Positions 31,468-39,661 of a DNA stretch of 62,506 nucleotides are shown piece by piece (position 1 is the stretch's first letter; the number at the start of each line of letters is the position of its first letter). Location of the stretch: contig LNFL01000110.1 of NCBI GenBank assembly GCA_001464275.1, positions 1 through 62,506 of the forward strand, in the 5' to 3' direction. A program made the translations under genes and the position numbers. Source of the DNA: Actinobacteria bacterium Ga0077560. Its GTDB lineage: Bacteria; Actinomycetota; Thermoleophilia; Miltoncostaeales; Miltoncostaeaceae. The notes beneath the pieces were generated by a model. It ran no database searches, had not been told where the DNA came from, and saw nothing but the letters and a program-made list of their open reading frames with translations.

Positions 31468-32459
31468 CCAGCAGCAGCATCGACCGTGAGGACAGCAAGC
31501 GGCTGATGGTCTTCGCGGGCCGCACCAGCAAGGAGCTGGGCGACCGCATCGCCGACGAGCTGGGCATCGACCTCGGAGAGGTCACGCTCAAGACCTTCGC
31601 CAACGGAGAGATCTACGTCCGCTTCGAGGAGAGCATCCGCGGCGCGGACGTCTTCCTCGTGCAGTCCACCTCCAAGCCCGTCAACGACGCGCTCATGGAG
31701 CTGCTCATCATGATCGACGCCGCCAAGCTGGCGTCGGCCCACCGCATCAACGCCGTGATCCCCTGGTACGGCTACTCCCGGCAGGACAAGAAGTCCGCGC
31801 CGCGCGAGCCCATCACCGCCAAGCTCATCGCCGAGATCCTGCAGGCGGCCGGGGTGGACCGCGTGCTCACCATGGACCTCCACGCGGGCCAGGTGCAGGG
31901 CTTCTTCCGGGTCCCCGTGGACCACATGACCGCCATCCCGCTGCTGGTGGAGCACTTCCGCGAGCGGCGCGAGCGCGGGGAGATCGGCGACATCGTGGTG
32001 GTCTCGCCCGACGCCGGCCGCGCCAAGCTCGCCAACCACGTGGCCGAGCAGCTCGGCGCCGACCTGGCGGTGCTCACCAAGCAGCGGCCGGAGCACAACG
32101 AGGCCGAGGTGACCCTGCTGGTGGGCGACGTGTCCGGCAAGGACGCGATCCTCATCGACGACATGATCGACACGGCCGGCACGCTGGTGGCCGGCGCCGA
32201 CACCATCAAGCAGGCCGGCGCCCACCGCGTGTTCAGCGCTGCCGTGCACGGGCTGTTCTCGGGTCCGGCGTTCGAGCGCCTGGAGGCGTCGGAGATCGAG
32301 GAGGTCGTGGTGACCGACACCATCCCGCTCCCCGAGGGCGCGCCCGCGCACCTCATCAAGGTGATCACCGTCGCCAAGATCCTCGCCGACTCGGTCCACA
32401 ACGTGTTCTGCGACGAGTCGGTCAGCGAGATCTTCGCCGGTCAGAACCAGCTGTTCTAA
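31464..32459 (+). CDS. prs: Ribose-phosphate pyrophosphokinase
   Basis: 331 residues. Makes PRPP from ribose-5-phosphate and ATP for nucleotide, His and Trp synthesis. Flexible-loop and active-site motifs are present: YSRQDKKSAPREPI, TMDLHAGQVQGFF and the PRPP loop DDMIDTAGTL. The start GTG 31464 overlaps the glmU stop (GTGA), the usual glmU-prs coupling. The stop overlaps the convergent nei gene by 4 nt. Confidence 0.95.
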   Translation: MTSSSIDREDSKRLMVFAGRTSKELGDRIADELGIDLGEVTLKTFANGEIYVRFEESIRGADVFLVQSTSKPVNDALMELLIMIDAAKLASAHRINAVIPWYGYSRQDKKSAPREPITAKLIAEILQAAGVDRVLTMDLHAGQVQGFFRVPVDHMTAIPLLVEHFRERRERGEIGDIVVVSPDAGRAKLANHVAEQLGADLAVLTKQRPEHNEAEVTLLVGDVSGKDAILIDDMIDTAGTLVAGADTIKQAGAHRVFSAAVHGLFSGPAFERLEASEIEEVVVTDTIPLPEGAPAHLIKVITVAKILADSVHNVFCDESVSEIFAGQNQLF

Positions 32460-33247
32460 GGGGACTGGCAGGCCGGGCACGCGAAGGCGTTCCGGCCCGC
32501 CACCACCCAGCGCTCGACCGTGCCGCCGCACCGGCGGCACGCGTCCTGCCGGTAGACGTACGTGCGGTCCGCCCGTCTCATCCGCGACCGCGGGATCCCG
32601 AGCTCCTTCGCGTCGGTGGTGATGATGCGCCCGCGCTTCACGCCGTCGCGCAGCATGTCCCGGACGGTGTCCCACAGCTCCAGCGCCTCCGTCCGCGACA
32701 GGCTCCGGCCCTCCCGGGAGGGGTGGATGCCGCGCACGAACAGGGACTCCGCCCGGTAGACGTTGCCCACGCCGGCGATCACCGACTGGTCCATGAGCAG
32801 CGTCCCGATGGGCGCGCGGCTGCGCAGGACGCGGGCCACGAACCGCTCCGGGTCGGCGTCGGCGCGCAGCGGGTCGGGGCCCAGCCGCGCCAGGAGGCGC
32901 TCCAGGCCGCACTCGTCCATGAGCGAACAGGCCGTGGGCCCGGTGAGGTCCACCGCCCCCTCGGGGACCACCATCCGCAAGCGCGTGGTGGGGCGCGGCT
33001 CCGGCGGGTCGGCGACGTGCTGGCGGAACTTGCCGAACAGGCCGAGGTGGACGTGCAGCAGATCGCCCGTTCCCCAGCGGTAGAACAGGTGCTTGCCGTG
33101 GGCCTCGACGGCGTCCAGCACCTGACCGTCCAGCACCGCGGCGCCGTCGGCGAACCGGCCCTGCGGTGAGCTCACCGCCACCTCCCGGCCGGCCAGCAGC
33201 GCCCGGTGGGCGGCGGCGGCGCGGTGGATCGTGTGGCCCTCGGGCAC
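32456..33247 (-). CDS. nei: Endonuclease VIII-like DNA glycosylase (Fpg/Nei family)
   Basis: 263 residues. Mature N-terminal PEGHTIHR provides the catalytic Pro and Glu; the HIR-type start is that of actinobacterial Nei rather than Fpg. The helix-two-turn-helix SVIAGVGNVYRAE and the C-terminal zinc finger (CRRCGG ... CPACQ) are intact. Excises oxidised pyrimidines and has AP lyase activity. It lies 6 nt downstream of a MarR-type regulator gene and is probably co-transcribed with it. Confidence 0.9.
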   Translation of the reverse strand: MPEGHTIHRAAAAHRALLAGREVAVSSPQGRFADGAAVLDGQVLDAVEAHGKHLFYRWGTGDLLHVHLGLFGKFRQHVADPPEPRPTTRLRMVVPEGAVDLTGPTACSLMDECGLERLLARLGPDPLRADADPERFVARVLRSRAPIGTLLMDQSVIAGVGNVYRAESLFVRGIHPSREGRSLSRTEALELWDTVRDMLRDGVKRGRIITTDAKELGIPRSRMRRADRTYVYRQDACRRCGGTVERWVVAGRNAFACPACQSP

Positions 33248-33253
33248 CCCGCG

Positions 33254-33757
33254 CTACTCCGCCGGGTCCACGACGGCCGTCGTGGTGAGCAGCCGCAGCA
33301 GCTTGGCCAGCTCGGCGCGCTGACGCTCGGTGAGCCCCGACAGCAGCCGCGCCTCGAGCTCCAGGTGCGACACCATGGCCCGGTCCTGCAGCTCCCGGCC
33401 CTCGGGCGTGAGCGACACCAGCACGCTCCGGCGGTCGCCGGGGTCGGGCCGGCGCGACACCAGCCCGCGCTTCTCGAGCTTGTCGAGGCGGTGCGTGACG
33501 GTGCCGCTGCTGATCATCATCGAGTCCCCGAGGGTGCAGGGGTTCATCTCGAAGGGCTCGCCGCCGCGCCGCAGGGTGGCGAGCACGTCGAACTCGTCGG
33601 GGGTGAGGCCGAACCGGCGCTGGTTCAGGCGCAGCGCCTCCTCGATCTGACGGGTCACCCGGGACAACCGGCCGATGACCGCCAGGGGCGAGGCGTCGAG
33701 GTCGGGCCGCTCACGCGCCCACTGGCCCAGGATCACATCCACGCGGTCGTCGCCCAT
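33254..33757 (-). CDS. MarR family transcriptional regulator
   Basis: 167 residues. A winged helix within FGLTPDEFDVLATLRRGG, MISSGTVTHRLDKLEKRGLVSRRPDPGDRRS is the MarR signature, with flanking dimerisation helices. A TACTCT box ends 7 nt before ATG 33757 (leaderless). The region beyond carries three copies of a palindromic element, one overlapping the -10 box, so autorepression is likely. nei follows 6 nt downstream. The ligand is unknown. Confidence 0.88.
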   Translation of the reverse strand: MGDDRVDVILGQWARERPDLDASPLAVIGRLSRVTRQIEEALRLNQRRFGLTPDEFDVLATLRRGGEPFEMNPCTLGDSMMISSGTVTHRLDKLEKRGLVSRRPDPGDRRSVLVSLTPEGRELQDRAMVSHLELEARLLSGLTERQRAELAKLLRLLTTTAVVDPAE

Positions 33758-33764
33758 GCGGGAC

Positions 33765-33770
33765 AGAGTA
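33765..33770 (-). promoter_or_regulatory. -10 box (TACTCT), leaderless, before the marR-nei operon
   Basis: On the minus strand TACTCT ends 7 nt before the MarR ATG. Its upstream two bases belong to the first operator copy. Confidence 0.5.
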
Positions 33771-33838
33771 TCTCGACGTCGAGCTTGTCAGGCCCGCCAT
33801 CCGGAACTACTCTTGATGTCGAGATACATGACGTCAAG
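33769..33838. promoter_or_regulatory. Three MarR-type operator copies
   Basis: TATCTCGACGTCGAG (33769-33783, containing a perfect 12-bp palindrome), TCTTGATGTCGAGATA (33811-33826) and ATGACGTCAAG (33828-33838). They share the form TATCTYGACRTCRAGA. The last two also form a larger dyad CTTGATGTC-N9-GACGTCAAG. They are very likely bound by the adjacent MarR protein. Confidence 0.65.
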
Positions 33839-33853
33839 AAAGAGAGGGTCGAG

Positions 33854-34033
33854 ATGCACGGACCACCACCCCTGCGGGGGTATCCCGTCGACCACGGCCT
33901 GCGGCGGTCGCACCGCGCGGTTCGCGGACAGCGGTCCGGCGGTGCGATCCGGCGGGCGCTGCGCGCGCTCGCACCGGGCCGGCAGCGGGCCGCGTGCCCT
34001 GGGGTCGAGGCGGAGGCCGCCTGTCGGTTATGA
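33854..34033 (+). CDS. Doubtful short ORF facing the MarR operators
   Basis: 59 codons from ATG 33854, with GAGAGG upstream, encode an Arg/Gly/Pro-rich sequence (MHGPPPLRGYPVDHGL) with no domain. It occupies the place where a MarR-controlled transporter gene would be expected. It may be a remnant or not coding at all. Confidence 0.25.
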   Translation: MHGPPPLRGYPVDHGLRRSHRAVRGQRSGGAIRRALRALAPGRQRAACPGVEAEAACRL

Positions 34034-34034
34034 T
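34029..34034 (+). promoter_or_regulatory. -10 box (TATGAT) before rplY
   Basis: TATGAT lies 43 nt upstream of the rplY ATG, predicting a ~37-nt leader that includes AGAAGGA (34060-34066). Confidence 0.5.
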
Positions 34035-34077
34035 GCCGGGCCGGCCGAACCCTGGACACAGAAGGACGACCCACCAG

Positions 34078-34521
34078 ATGGCACACCCCACTCTCGATGC
34101 AGTCACCCGTAGCGAGCGCGGCAACGGACCCGCCCGCCGCCTCCGGAAGCAGGGGCTCGTGCCCGGCGTCCTCTACCAGACGCCCGGTGACTCGCTCGCC
34201 TTCTCCGTGAACCACCGCGAGCTGCGCAAGGCGCTCCACTCCGGGGGCGGCCTCGGCGTGGTCGAGCTCGCCATCGACGGCGGCACCCGCCAGACCGTCG
34301 TCCTGGTCGACCGTCACCTGGACCCGGTGCGCGGCGACTACTGGCACGTCGACTTCCGCCCCGCCGACGCGGCCGCCGTGGCCGAGGCCGTCGAGGCGCA
34401 GCAGCAGGCCGAGGCGGATGCCGAGGAGCGGGCCGCCCTGGCCGCCAACGAGCCCACCTTCACCGAGCCCGAGGAGGGCGAGGGCGAGGACGGGGCCGAG
34501 GGCACGCCGGAGTCCGAGTAG
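34078..34521 (+). CDS. rplY: 50S ribosomal protein L25, short form with acidic tail
   Basis: 147 residues. The L25 beta-barrel domain (1-95) starts LDAVTRSERGNGPARRLRKQGLVPGVLY and binds 5S rRNA. Actinobacterial and Thermus proteins (Ctc/TL5) normally carry a second C-terminal domain to ~200 residues. Here that domain is replaced by ~50 residues of Glu/Ala/Gln-rich sequence. Upstream of pth, the usual place. Identity is firm from the N-terminal half. Confidence 0.88.
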   Translation: MAHPTLDAVTRSERGNGPARRLRKQGLVPGVLYQTPGDSLAFSVNHRELRKALHSGGGLGVVELAIDGGTRQTVVLVDRHLDPVRGDYWHVDFRPADAAAVAEAVEAQQQAEADAEERAALAANEPTFTEPEEGEGEDGAEGTPESE

Positions 34522-34556
34522 TCCGCACCCTGATCGCCCGGCCCATGGGGCCGGGC

Positions 34557-34562
34557 TACGAT
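34557..34562 (+). promoter_or_regulatory. Possible -10 box (TACGAT) before pth
   Basis: TACGAT lies 44 nt upstream of the pth ATG, with a TTGGAGG sequence 2 nt after it. This is plausible but less tightly placed than the leaderless boxes. Confidence 0.35.
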
Positions 34563-34606
34563 CGGTTGGAGGTCGGCGTTCACCGTGGCGCGGACCCCTC
34601 CACGCC

Positions 34607-35296
34607 ATGAACGCCGACCCGACGCCCATCGAACCGGGGCCGATCCGACTCGTCGTCGGGCTCGGCAACCCCGGGAGCCGCTACGCCGCCACGCGCCACA
34701 ACGCGGGGCAGATGGTGGTGGAGGAGCTGGCGCTCCGTCTCGGCATCTCCCGCTTCTCGGAGAAGTTCGCCGGACGCTGGGCCGAGACGCGCGGGCCCGG
34801 TGGTCCGGTGGCGCTCCTCATCCCCACCACCTTCATGAACGAGTCGGGCCGGTCGGTCGGCCCCGCGGCGGGATCGCTGCGCATCGCGCCCGAGCAGGTC
34901 CTGGTGGTGCATGACGAGATCGACCTGCCGTTCGGGACGGTTCGCGGCAAGCGCGGCGGTGGCCACGGCGGCCACAACGGCCTGCGGTCGATCGACCAGG
35001 GACTCGGCTCGCGCGCGTACGCGAGGGTGCGGATCGGCGTCGGCCGCCCCGGCCCCGACTTCCGCGGTGACGAGGCCGCGTGGGTCCTTTCCGCGTTCGG
35101 GGAGCCGAAGGACGAGGTCGTGACGATGCTCGAGGCCGGCCTGCGAATGGTGGAGACCGCGCTCGAGGAGGGCATCGACGCGGCGATCGCCCGCCATCAC
35201 GCCGCCGCGCCCGGCGCGCGTGCCCAGGCGCGGGCCGAACGGCGGGCCGCCGCGACGGAGCCCGACACCAGCGAGGAGACACCCGATGGCGCGTAG
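34607..35296 (+). CDS. pth: Peptidyl-tRNA hydrolase
   Basis: 229 residues. Releases tRNA from prematurely dropped peptidyl-tRNA. The active-site residues of E. coli Pth are present: Asn in VGLGNPGSRY, His in TRHNAGQ, Asn in TFMNESG and Asp in VHDEIDLPFG. ATG 34607 gives a 15-residue N-terminal extension before VVGLGNPG and is the only good start. The 3' end overlaps mfd by 11 nt. Confidence 0.95.
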   Translation: MNADPTPIEPGPIRLVVGLGNPGSRYAATRHNAGQMVVEELALRLGISRFSEKFAGRWAETRGPGGPVALLIPTTFMNESGRSVGPAAGSLRIAPEQVLVVHDEIDLPFGTVRGKRGGGHGGHNGLRSIDQGLGSRAYARVRIGVGRPGPDFRGDEAAWVLSAFGEPKDEVVTMLEAGLRMVETALEEGIDAAIARHHAAAPGARAQARAERRAAATEPDTSEETPDGA

Positions 35297-38200
35297 CGGA
35301 GCCGTGACCTCTGCCCTCGACGCCCTGGTGCTGGGCCCCACGGCGCTCGCCGCCGCGGCCGAGCTGCTGGGCGCGGGGGAGACGGCCGGCCGGGTGACCC
35401 TCGCGCGGCCCGGATGGGCGCTGGCCCTAGCCGCGCTGGCCCGGGTGTCCGACCGGCCCCTGCTGGCCGTGTGCGCCGAGGACGACGAGGCCCGCGATCT
35501 GGCGAACGACCTGGAGGCCCTGCTGGGCCGTGCGGCGGTGGCTCTTTACCCCTCCCGCGGCGTGCCGCTGGGCGGCGCGGTGGGTGCCTCACCGCATCTG
35601 GTGGGTCAACGGGCCAGGGCCACGGCCACCGCCGGCCGCCCCGGGAGCGTGGTGGTGACCGGCGCCCCGGCCCTCGCCGAGCTGGTGGCGCCGGTGGCCG
35701 AGTGGCCGGAGCCGCTGAAGGTCGCCACCGGCGAGCGCGTGGACATGGACGACCTGCTCGCCCGGCTCGTCGCCCTGGGCTACGACCGCACCGACCAGGT
35801 GGAGGAGCGCGGCGAGGTGGCCGTGCGCGGCGGGCTCATGGACGTCTACCCGTCGACGGCCGACATGCCGGTGCGCATCGAGCTGTTCGGCGACGAGGTC
35901 GAGAGCATCCGCGCGTTCTCGCCGTTCACGCAGCGCACCATCCGGCCGCTGGAGCGGATCATGGTGTGGCCGGCCGCCGAGCCCGGCTCGGACACCCCCG
36001 GCGCGCCGCTGGAGGATGGCCGGTTCGCGGGCGCCGCCGTGGTGCGGCTGGGCCCGGCACAGTTCCCGGGCGCGCTGCGCGCCGCGCGCGAGCGCTTCGA
36101 GGACGAGGCCGCGTCCGGCGCGCTGGCCGAGGCCGAGGACGTGACCGGCGCGCTCGACGTGGCGACCGCCCTCGATCTGGTGCCGCCCGCCGGCGGCGGG
36201 GGCGCGGCCTTCGACGCGGTGGAGGCCAAGTTCGCGACCCGCGGGCAGAAGGAGGCCGAGGCCGAGCTGGCCCGCCTGGCCAGGAACGGCCACCGCGTGA
36301 TCGTGGCGTTCGGCCGCCGGGGCGACATGGAGCGCGCCGCCCTGCGCATGGAGCGCATCCGCCCGGTGATGATCGGCGCGGGTGAGCTGCCGGAGCCCGG
36401 TGAGGTGGCGTTCGCCCCCATGCCGCTGCGCGACGGCGTGCTCTCGCAGGCGCTGAGCCTGGCCCTCATCCCCGAGGGCGCGATCCTGCGCCGGCGCCGC
36501 CCGGCCACCGAGCGCGGCCCGGTGGTGGGCAAGCGCCTGGCCAGCTTCATGGACCTGCGCGTGGGCGACCACGTGGTCCACGAGGACCACGGCGTGGGGC
36601 GCCTCACCGGGTTCGAGACGCGCACGGTCGCCAACGTGACCCGCGACTACCTGGCCCTGGCGTTCGCCGGCAGCGACCGCCTGTACGTCCCGCACGACCA
36701 GCTCGACAAGGTCACCCGCTACGTCGGCGCCGACGGCAGCCCGCCGGCGCTGTCCAAGCTGGGCGGCAAGGCCTGGGACAAGATGAAGGCCCGCGCCCGG
36801 GCCGCGGTGCGCGAGATGGCCGGCGAGCTGATCGCCCTCTACGAGGCGCGCCAGCGCGTGGAGGGCCACGCCTTCCCCGCCAGCGAGGAGTGGATGGCGG
36901 AGCTGGAGCGCCGGTTCGCCCACCAGGAGACCCCCGACCAGCAGCGCGCGATCGACGCGGTGTACGACGACATGGAGCGGGCCCGGCCGATGGACCGCCT
37001 CATCTGCGGCGACGTGGGCTTCGGCAAGACCGAGATCGCCATGCGCGCCGCGTTCAAGGCGGCGGTGGGCGGCAAGCAGGTGATGGTGCTGGTGCCCACG
37101 ACCATCCTGGCCCAGCAGCACCAGGCCACCTTCAAGGAGCGCTTCGCGGACCTGCCGGTGACCGTGGACATGGTCAACCGGTTCCGCAGCGCGGCCGAGG
37201 TGCGCGAGGTGCTGGCGCGGTTCGCCGAGGGCAAGCTCGACGTGCTGGTGGGCACCCACCGGCTGCTGTCGATGGACGTGCGCCCGAAGGACCTGGGCCT
37301 GGTGATCGTGGACGAGGAGCAGCGCTTCGGCGTGGCCCAGAAGGAGTCGCTGCGCCAGCTTCGCGTGCGGGTGGACGTGCTGGCCATGAGCGCCACCCCG
37401 ATCCCGCGCACCCTGCAGATCTCCATGTCGGGCCTGCGCGACATCAGCGTGATCGAGACGCCGCCGCGCGGCCGCCGGCCCATCGCCACCCATGTGGGCG
37501 AGTACCAGGAGCACGTGGTGCAGGAGGCCCTGCGCCGCGAGCACGAACGCGGCGGGCAGTCGTTCTACCTGCACAACCGGGTGGAGACGATCCAGCAGGC
37601 CGCCGAGCGCGTGCGCGCGCTGGTGCCCGACCTGCGGGTCGTGGTGGCGCACGGGCAGATGCCCGAGCACCAGCTCGAGGACGTGATGATGGGCTTCATC
37701 CGCGGGGACGGCGATGTCCTGGTCGCGACGAGCATCATCGAGAGCGGCATCGACATCCCCCAGGCCAACACGCTCATCGTGGAGCGGGCCGACGCCCTGG
37801 GCCTGTCGCAGCTCTACCAGATCCGCGGACGGGTGGGCCGCAGCAGCGTGACCGCCCACGCGTATCTGCTCTACCCCGACGAGGCCGCGCTCACCCGCGA
37901 CGCCGCGGCCCGGCTGCGGGCGCTGGCGGACTACACCGAGCTGGGCTCCGGCCTGCGCATCGCCATGCGCGACCTGGAGATCCGCGGCGCGGGCAACCTG
38001 CTGGGCGACGAGCAGACCGGCCACGTCGCCGCGGTGGGTTTCGAGCTCTACGTGGAGATGCTCCAGGAGGCCGTGGCGCTGGGGCAGGGGCTCCTGGTGC
38101 CCGAGCGCGAGGTGCGGGTGGACATCCCCATCTCGGCCTACATCCCCACCGACTACGTGCCGTTCGAGGCCGCCAAGATCGAGCTGCACCGGCGGATCTC

Positions 38201-38555
38201 GCTGGCCTCGGACCTGGAGTCGGTGGCGACGCTGCGGGACGAGATCAGCGACCGGTTCGGTCCTCCCCCGCCCGGCGTGGAGGCGCTGCTGGGCGTCCAG
38301 GAGCTGCGGGTCCGGATGCGCGAGGCCGGCGCGGCCCAGGTGGCGGTGCGGGGCGGCCGGGTGGTGCTCGCCCCGGTGAGCCTCACCAGCCAGGCCCTGA
38401 AGGACCTGCGGGAGCGAGCCCACCGCGCGCTCTACGACTCGCGCGCGCAGACCGTTTCGGTCCCCGCGCCGTCCGCGCCCTCGGAGCGGGTGGAGGCGGC
38501 GAACGAACTGCTGCGCGTGCTCGCCGGCCTGGCCGCCCCGGCGGCCACCGCGTGA
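35286..38555 (+). CDS. mfd: Transcription-repair coupling factor Mfd
   Basis: 1089 residues, full length. UvrB-like N-terminal domains, an RNA-polymerase-interaction domain (around VGDHVVHEDHGVGRLTGFE, about 420-480), and RecG-like translocase domains follow. Walker A is GDVGFGKTEIAM (~575) and the DEEQ box is VIVDEEQRFG. The C-terminal TRCF regulatory domain completes it. Mfd removes stalled RNA polymerase and recruits UvrA. The ATG at 35286 overlaps pth by 11 nt. Confidence 0.96.
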   Translation: MARSGAVTSALDALVLGPTALAAAAELLGAGETAGRVTLARPGWALALAALARVSDRPLLAVCAEDDEARDLANDLEALLGRAAVALYPSRGVPLGGAVGASPHLVGQRARATATAGRPGSVVVTGAPALAELVAPVAEWPEPLKVATGERVDMDDLLARLVALGYDRTDQVEERGEVAVRGGLMDVYPSTADMPVRIELFGDEVESIRAFSPFTQRTIRPLERIMVWPAAEPGSDTPGAPLEDGRFAGAAVVRLGPAQFPGALRAARERFEDEAASGALAEAEDVTGALDVATALDLVPPAGGGGAAFDAVEAKFATRGQKEAEAELARLARNGHRVIVAFGRRGDMERAALRMERIRPVMIGAGELPEPGEVAFAPMPLRDGVLSQALSLALIPEGAILRRRRPATERGPVVGKRLASFMDLRVGDHVVHEDHGVGRLTGFETRTVANVTRDYLALAFAGSDRLYVPHDQLDKVTRYVGADGSPPALSKLGGKAWDKMKARARAAVREMAGELIALYEARQRVEGHAFPASEEWMAELERRFAHQETPDQQRAIDAVYDDMERARPMDRLICGDVGFGKTEIAMRAAFKAAVGGKQVMVLVPTTILAQQHQATFKERFADLPVTVDMVNRFRSAAEVREVLARFAEGKLDVLVGTHRLLSMDVRPKDLGLVIVDEEQRFGVAQKESLRQLRVRVDVLAMSATPIPRTLQISMSGLRDISVIETPPRGRRPIATHVGEYQEHVVQEALRREHERGGQSFYLHNRVETIQQAAERVRALVPDLRVVVAHGQMPEHQLEDVMMGFIRGDGDVLVATSIIESGIDIPQANTLIVERADALGLSQLYQIRGRVGRSSVTAHAYLLYPDEAALTRDAAARLRALADYTELGSGLRIAMRDLEIRGAGNLLGDEQTGHVAAVGFELYVEMLQEAVALGQGLLVPEREVRVDIPISAYIPTDYVPFEAAKIELHRRISLASDLESVATLRDEISDRFGPPPPGVEALLGVQELRVRMREAGAAQVAVRGGRVVLAPVSLTSQALKDLRERAHRALYDSRAQTVSVPAPSAPSERVEAANELLRVLAGLAAPAATA

Positions 38556-38607
38556 GGCGCCGTTGGTCCGTCACACCGGGGTTGCCGGGAACGCCGGAAC
38601 CCCGTGC

Positions 38608-38613
38608 TAGCAT
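38608..38613 (+). promoter_or_regulatory. -10 box (TAGCAT), near-leaderless, before the SurA-like gene
   Basis: TAGCAT ends 10 nt before GTG 38624. Confidence 0.5.
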
Positions 38614-38623
38614 CCCGCCCGCC

Positions 38624-39661
38624 GTGGGATCCGGAGCTCGCTCACATCGCCCCCGAACGCGTTTCGTAGCGGGCATCGCCATCCTCCTGGCCGGGGCCAC
38701 CCTGGGCCTGAGCGCCTGCGGCAGTGACGACGGCGCCAACCTCCCGGACGGCGTGGTCGCCCGCGTGGGTGACTCCGACATCACCCAGACCCAGCTCGAC
38801 CGTCTGCTCGAGCAGGCCGAGGCGGGCCAGCAGGGCACGGCGTTCCCGAAGAAGGGCACTCCGGAGTACACGGACTACGAGCGCCAGGGCCTGCAGCAGC
38901 TCATCTCGCAGCGGATCATCGAGTTCGAGGCGAAGAAGTGCGGCAAGCCGTGCGTCGTTCCGAACGCCGACGTCGAGAAGCAGCTCGACACGCTCAAGGA
39001 GCAGCAGAGCGGCGGGGACGACAAGAAGTTCGCCACGTTCCTGAAGGACCGCAAGTTCACGCTCGCCGAGGCCCGCCGGGTCGTCCGCATCACGCTCGCC
39101 CAGACCAAGGTCGAGAACAACGTGACCCGCGGCATCCGCTTCACCCCGGCCGATGCGAAGAAGTACTACGACTCGAACCGCACCGAGTTCCGCCGCCAGG
39201 AAGAGCGCACCGCCTCCCACATCCTGGTCGCGACCGAGGCGGAGGCCACCGCGCTGCGTGCCGAGGCGACGCCCGCGAACTTCGCGGCGCTGGCCAGGGC
39301 GAACTCCACCGACACGGGCACCAAGACCAACGGCGGTGACCTGGGCCTCATCCAGAAGGGCCAGCTGGTCCCGGAGTTCGAGAAGGTCGCCTTCGCCCTC
39401 AAGCAGGGGCAGATCTCCGAGCCGGTGAAGACCCAGTTCGGGTGGCACCTCATCTTCGTCACCAAGGTCACCCCGGCCCGCACGATCCCGTTCGCCGAGG
39501 CCCGCGCGGACATCATCAAGCAGCAGCTCGCGGCGAAGCGCCAGGCCGAGCTCCAGAAGTGGGGCGAGACCACCCTGAAGTCGTGGGAGGACCGGACGGT
39601 CTACGCCAACGACGACCTGAAGCCGCAGACCAGCACCGAGGGCTCCACCACCGCCCCGTGA
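38624..39661 (+). CDS. Parvulin-type peptidyl-prolyl isomerase lipoprotein (SurA/PrsA-like)
   Basis: 345 residues. A lipoprotein signal peptide with lipobox LSAC is followed by a SurA N-terminal-like helical region (about 45-175) and one parvulin domain (about 185-280: TASHILVATEAEA, NGGDLGLIQKGQLVPEF, EPVKTQFGWHLIFV). The tail is acidic and Thr-rich. It folds secreted proteins at the outer face of the membrane. GTG 38624 is chosen from the -10 box and the signal peptide. It overlaps mazG by 4 nt. Confidence 0.9.
   Translation: MGSGARSHRPRTRFVAGIAILLAGATLGLSACGSDDGANLPDGVVARVGDSDITQTQLDRLLEQAEAGQQGTAFPKKGTPEYTDYERQGLQQLISQRIIEFEAKKCGKPCVVPNADVEKQLDTLKEQQSGGDDKKFATFLKDRKFTLAEARRVVRITLAQTKVENNVTRGIRFTPADAKKYYDSNRTEFRRQEERTASHILVATEAEATALRAEATPANFAALARANSTDTGTKTNGGDLGLIQKGQLVPEFEKVAFALKQGQISEPVKTQFGWHLIFVTKVTPARTIPFAEARADIIKQQLAAKRQAELQKWGETTLKSWEDRTVYANDDLKPQTSTEGSTTAP

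Noticed and set aside
33675..34112. 145-codon plus-strand ORF across the MarR gene start and the region before rplY
   Set aside because: It runs antisense through the MarR start and operators, and its composition is Arg/Ser-rich noise.
35589..38423. Open frame of about 940 codons on the minus strand opposite mfd
   Set aside because: A shadow of mfd codons, low-complexity product, no start signals.
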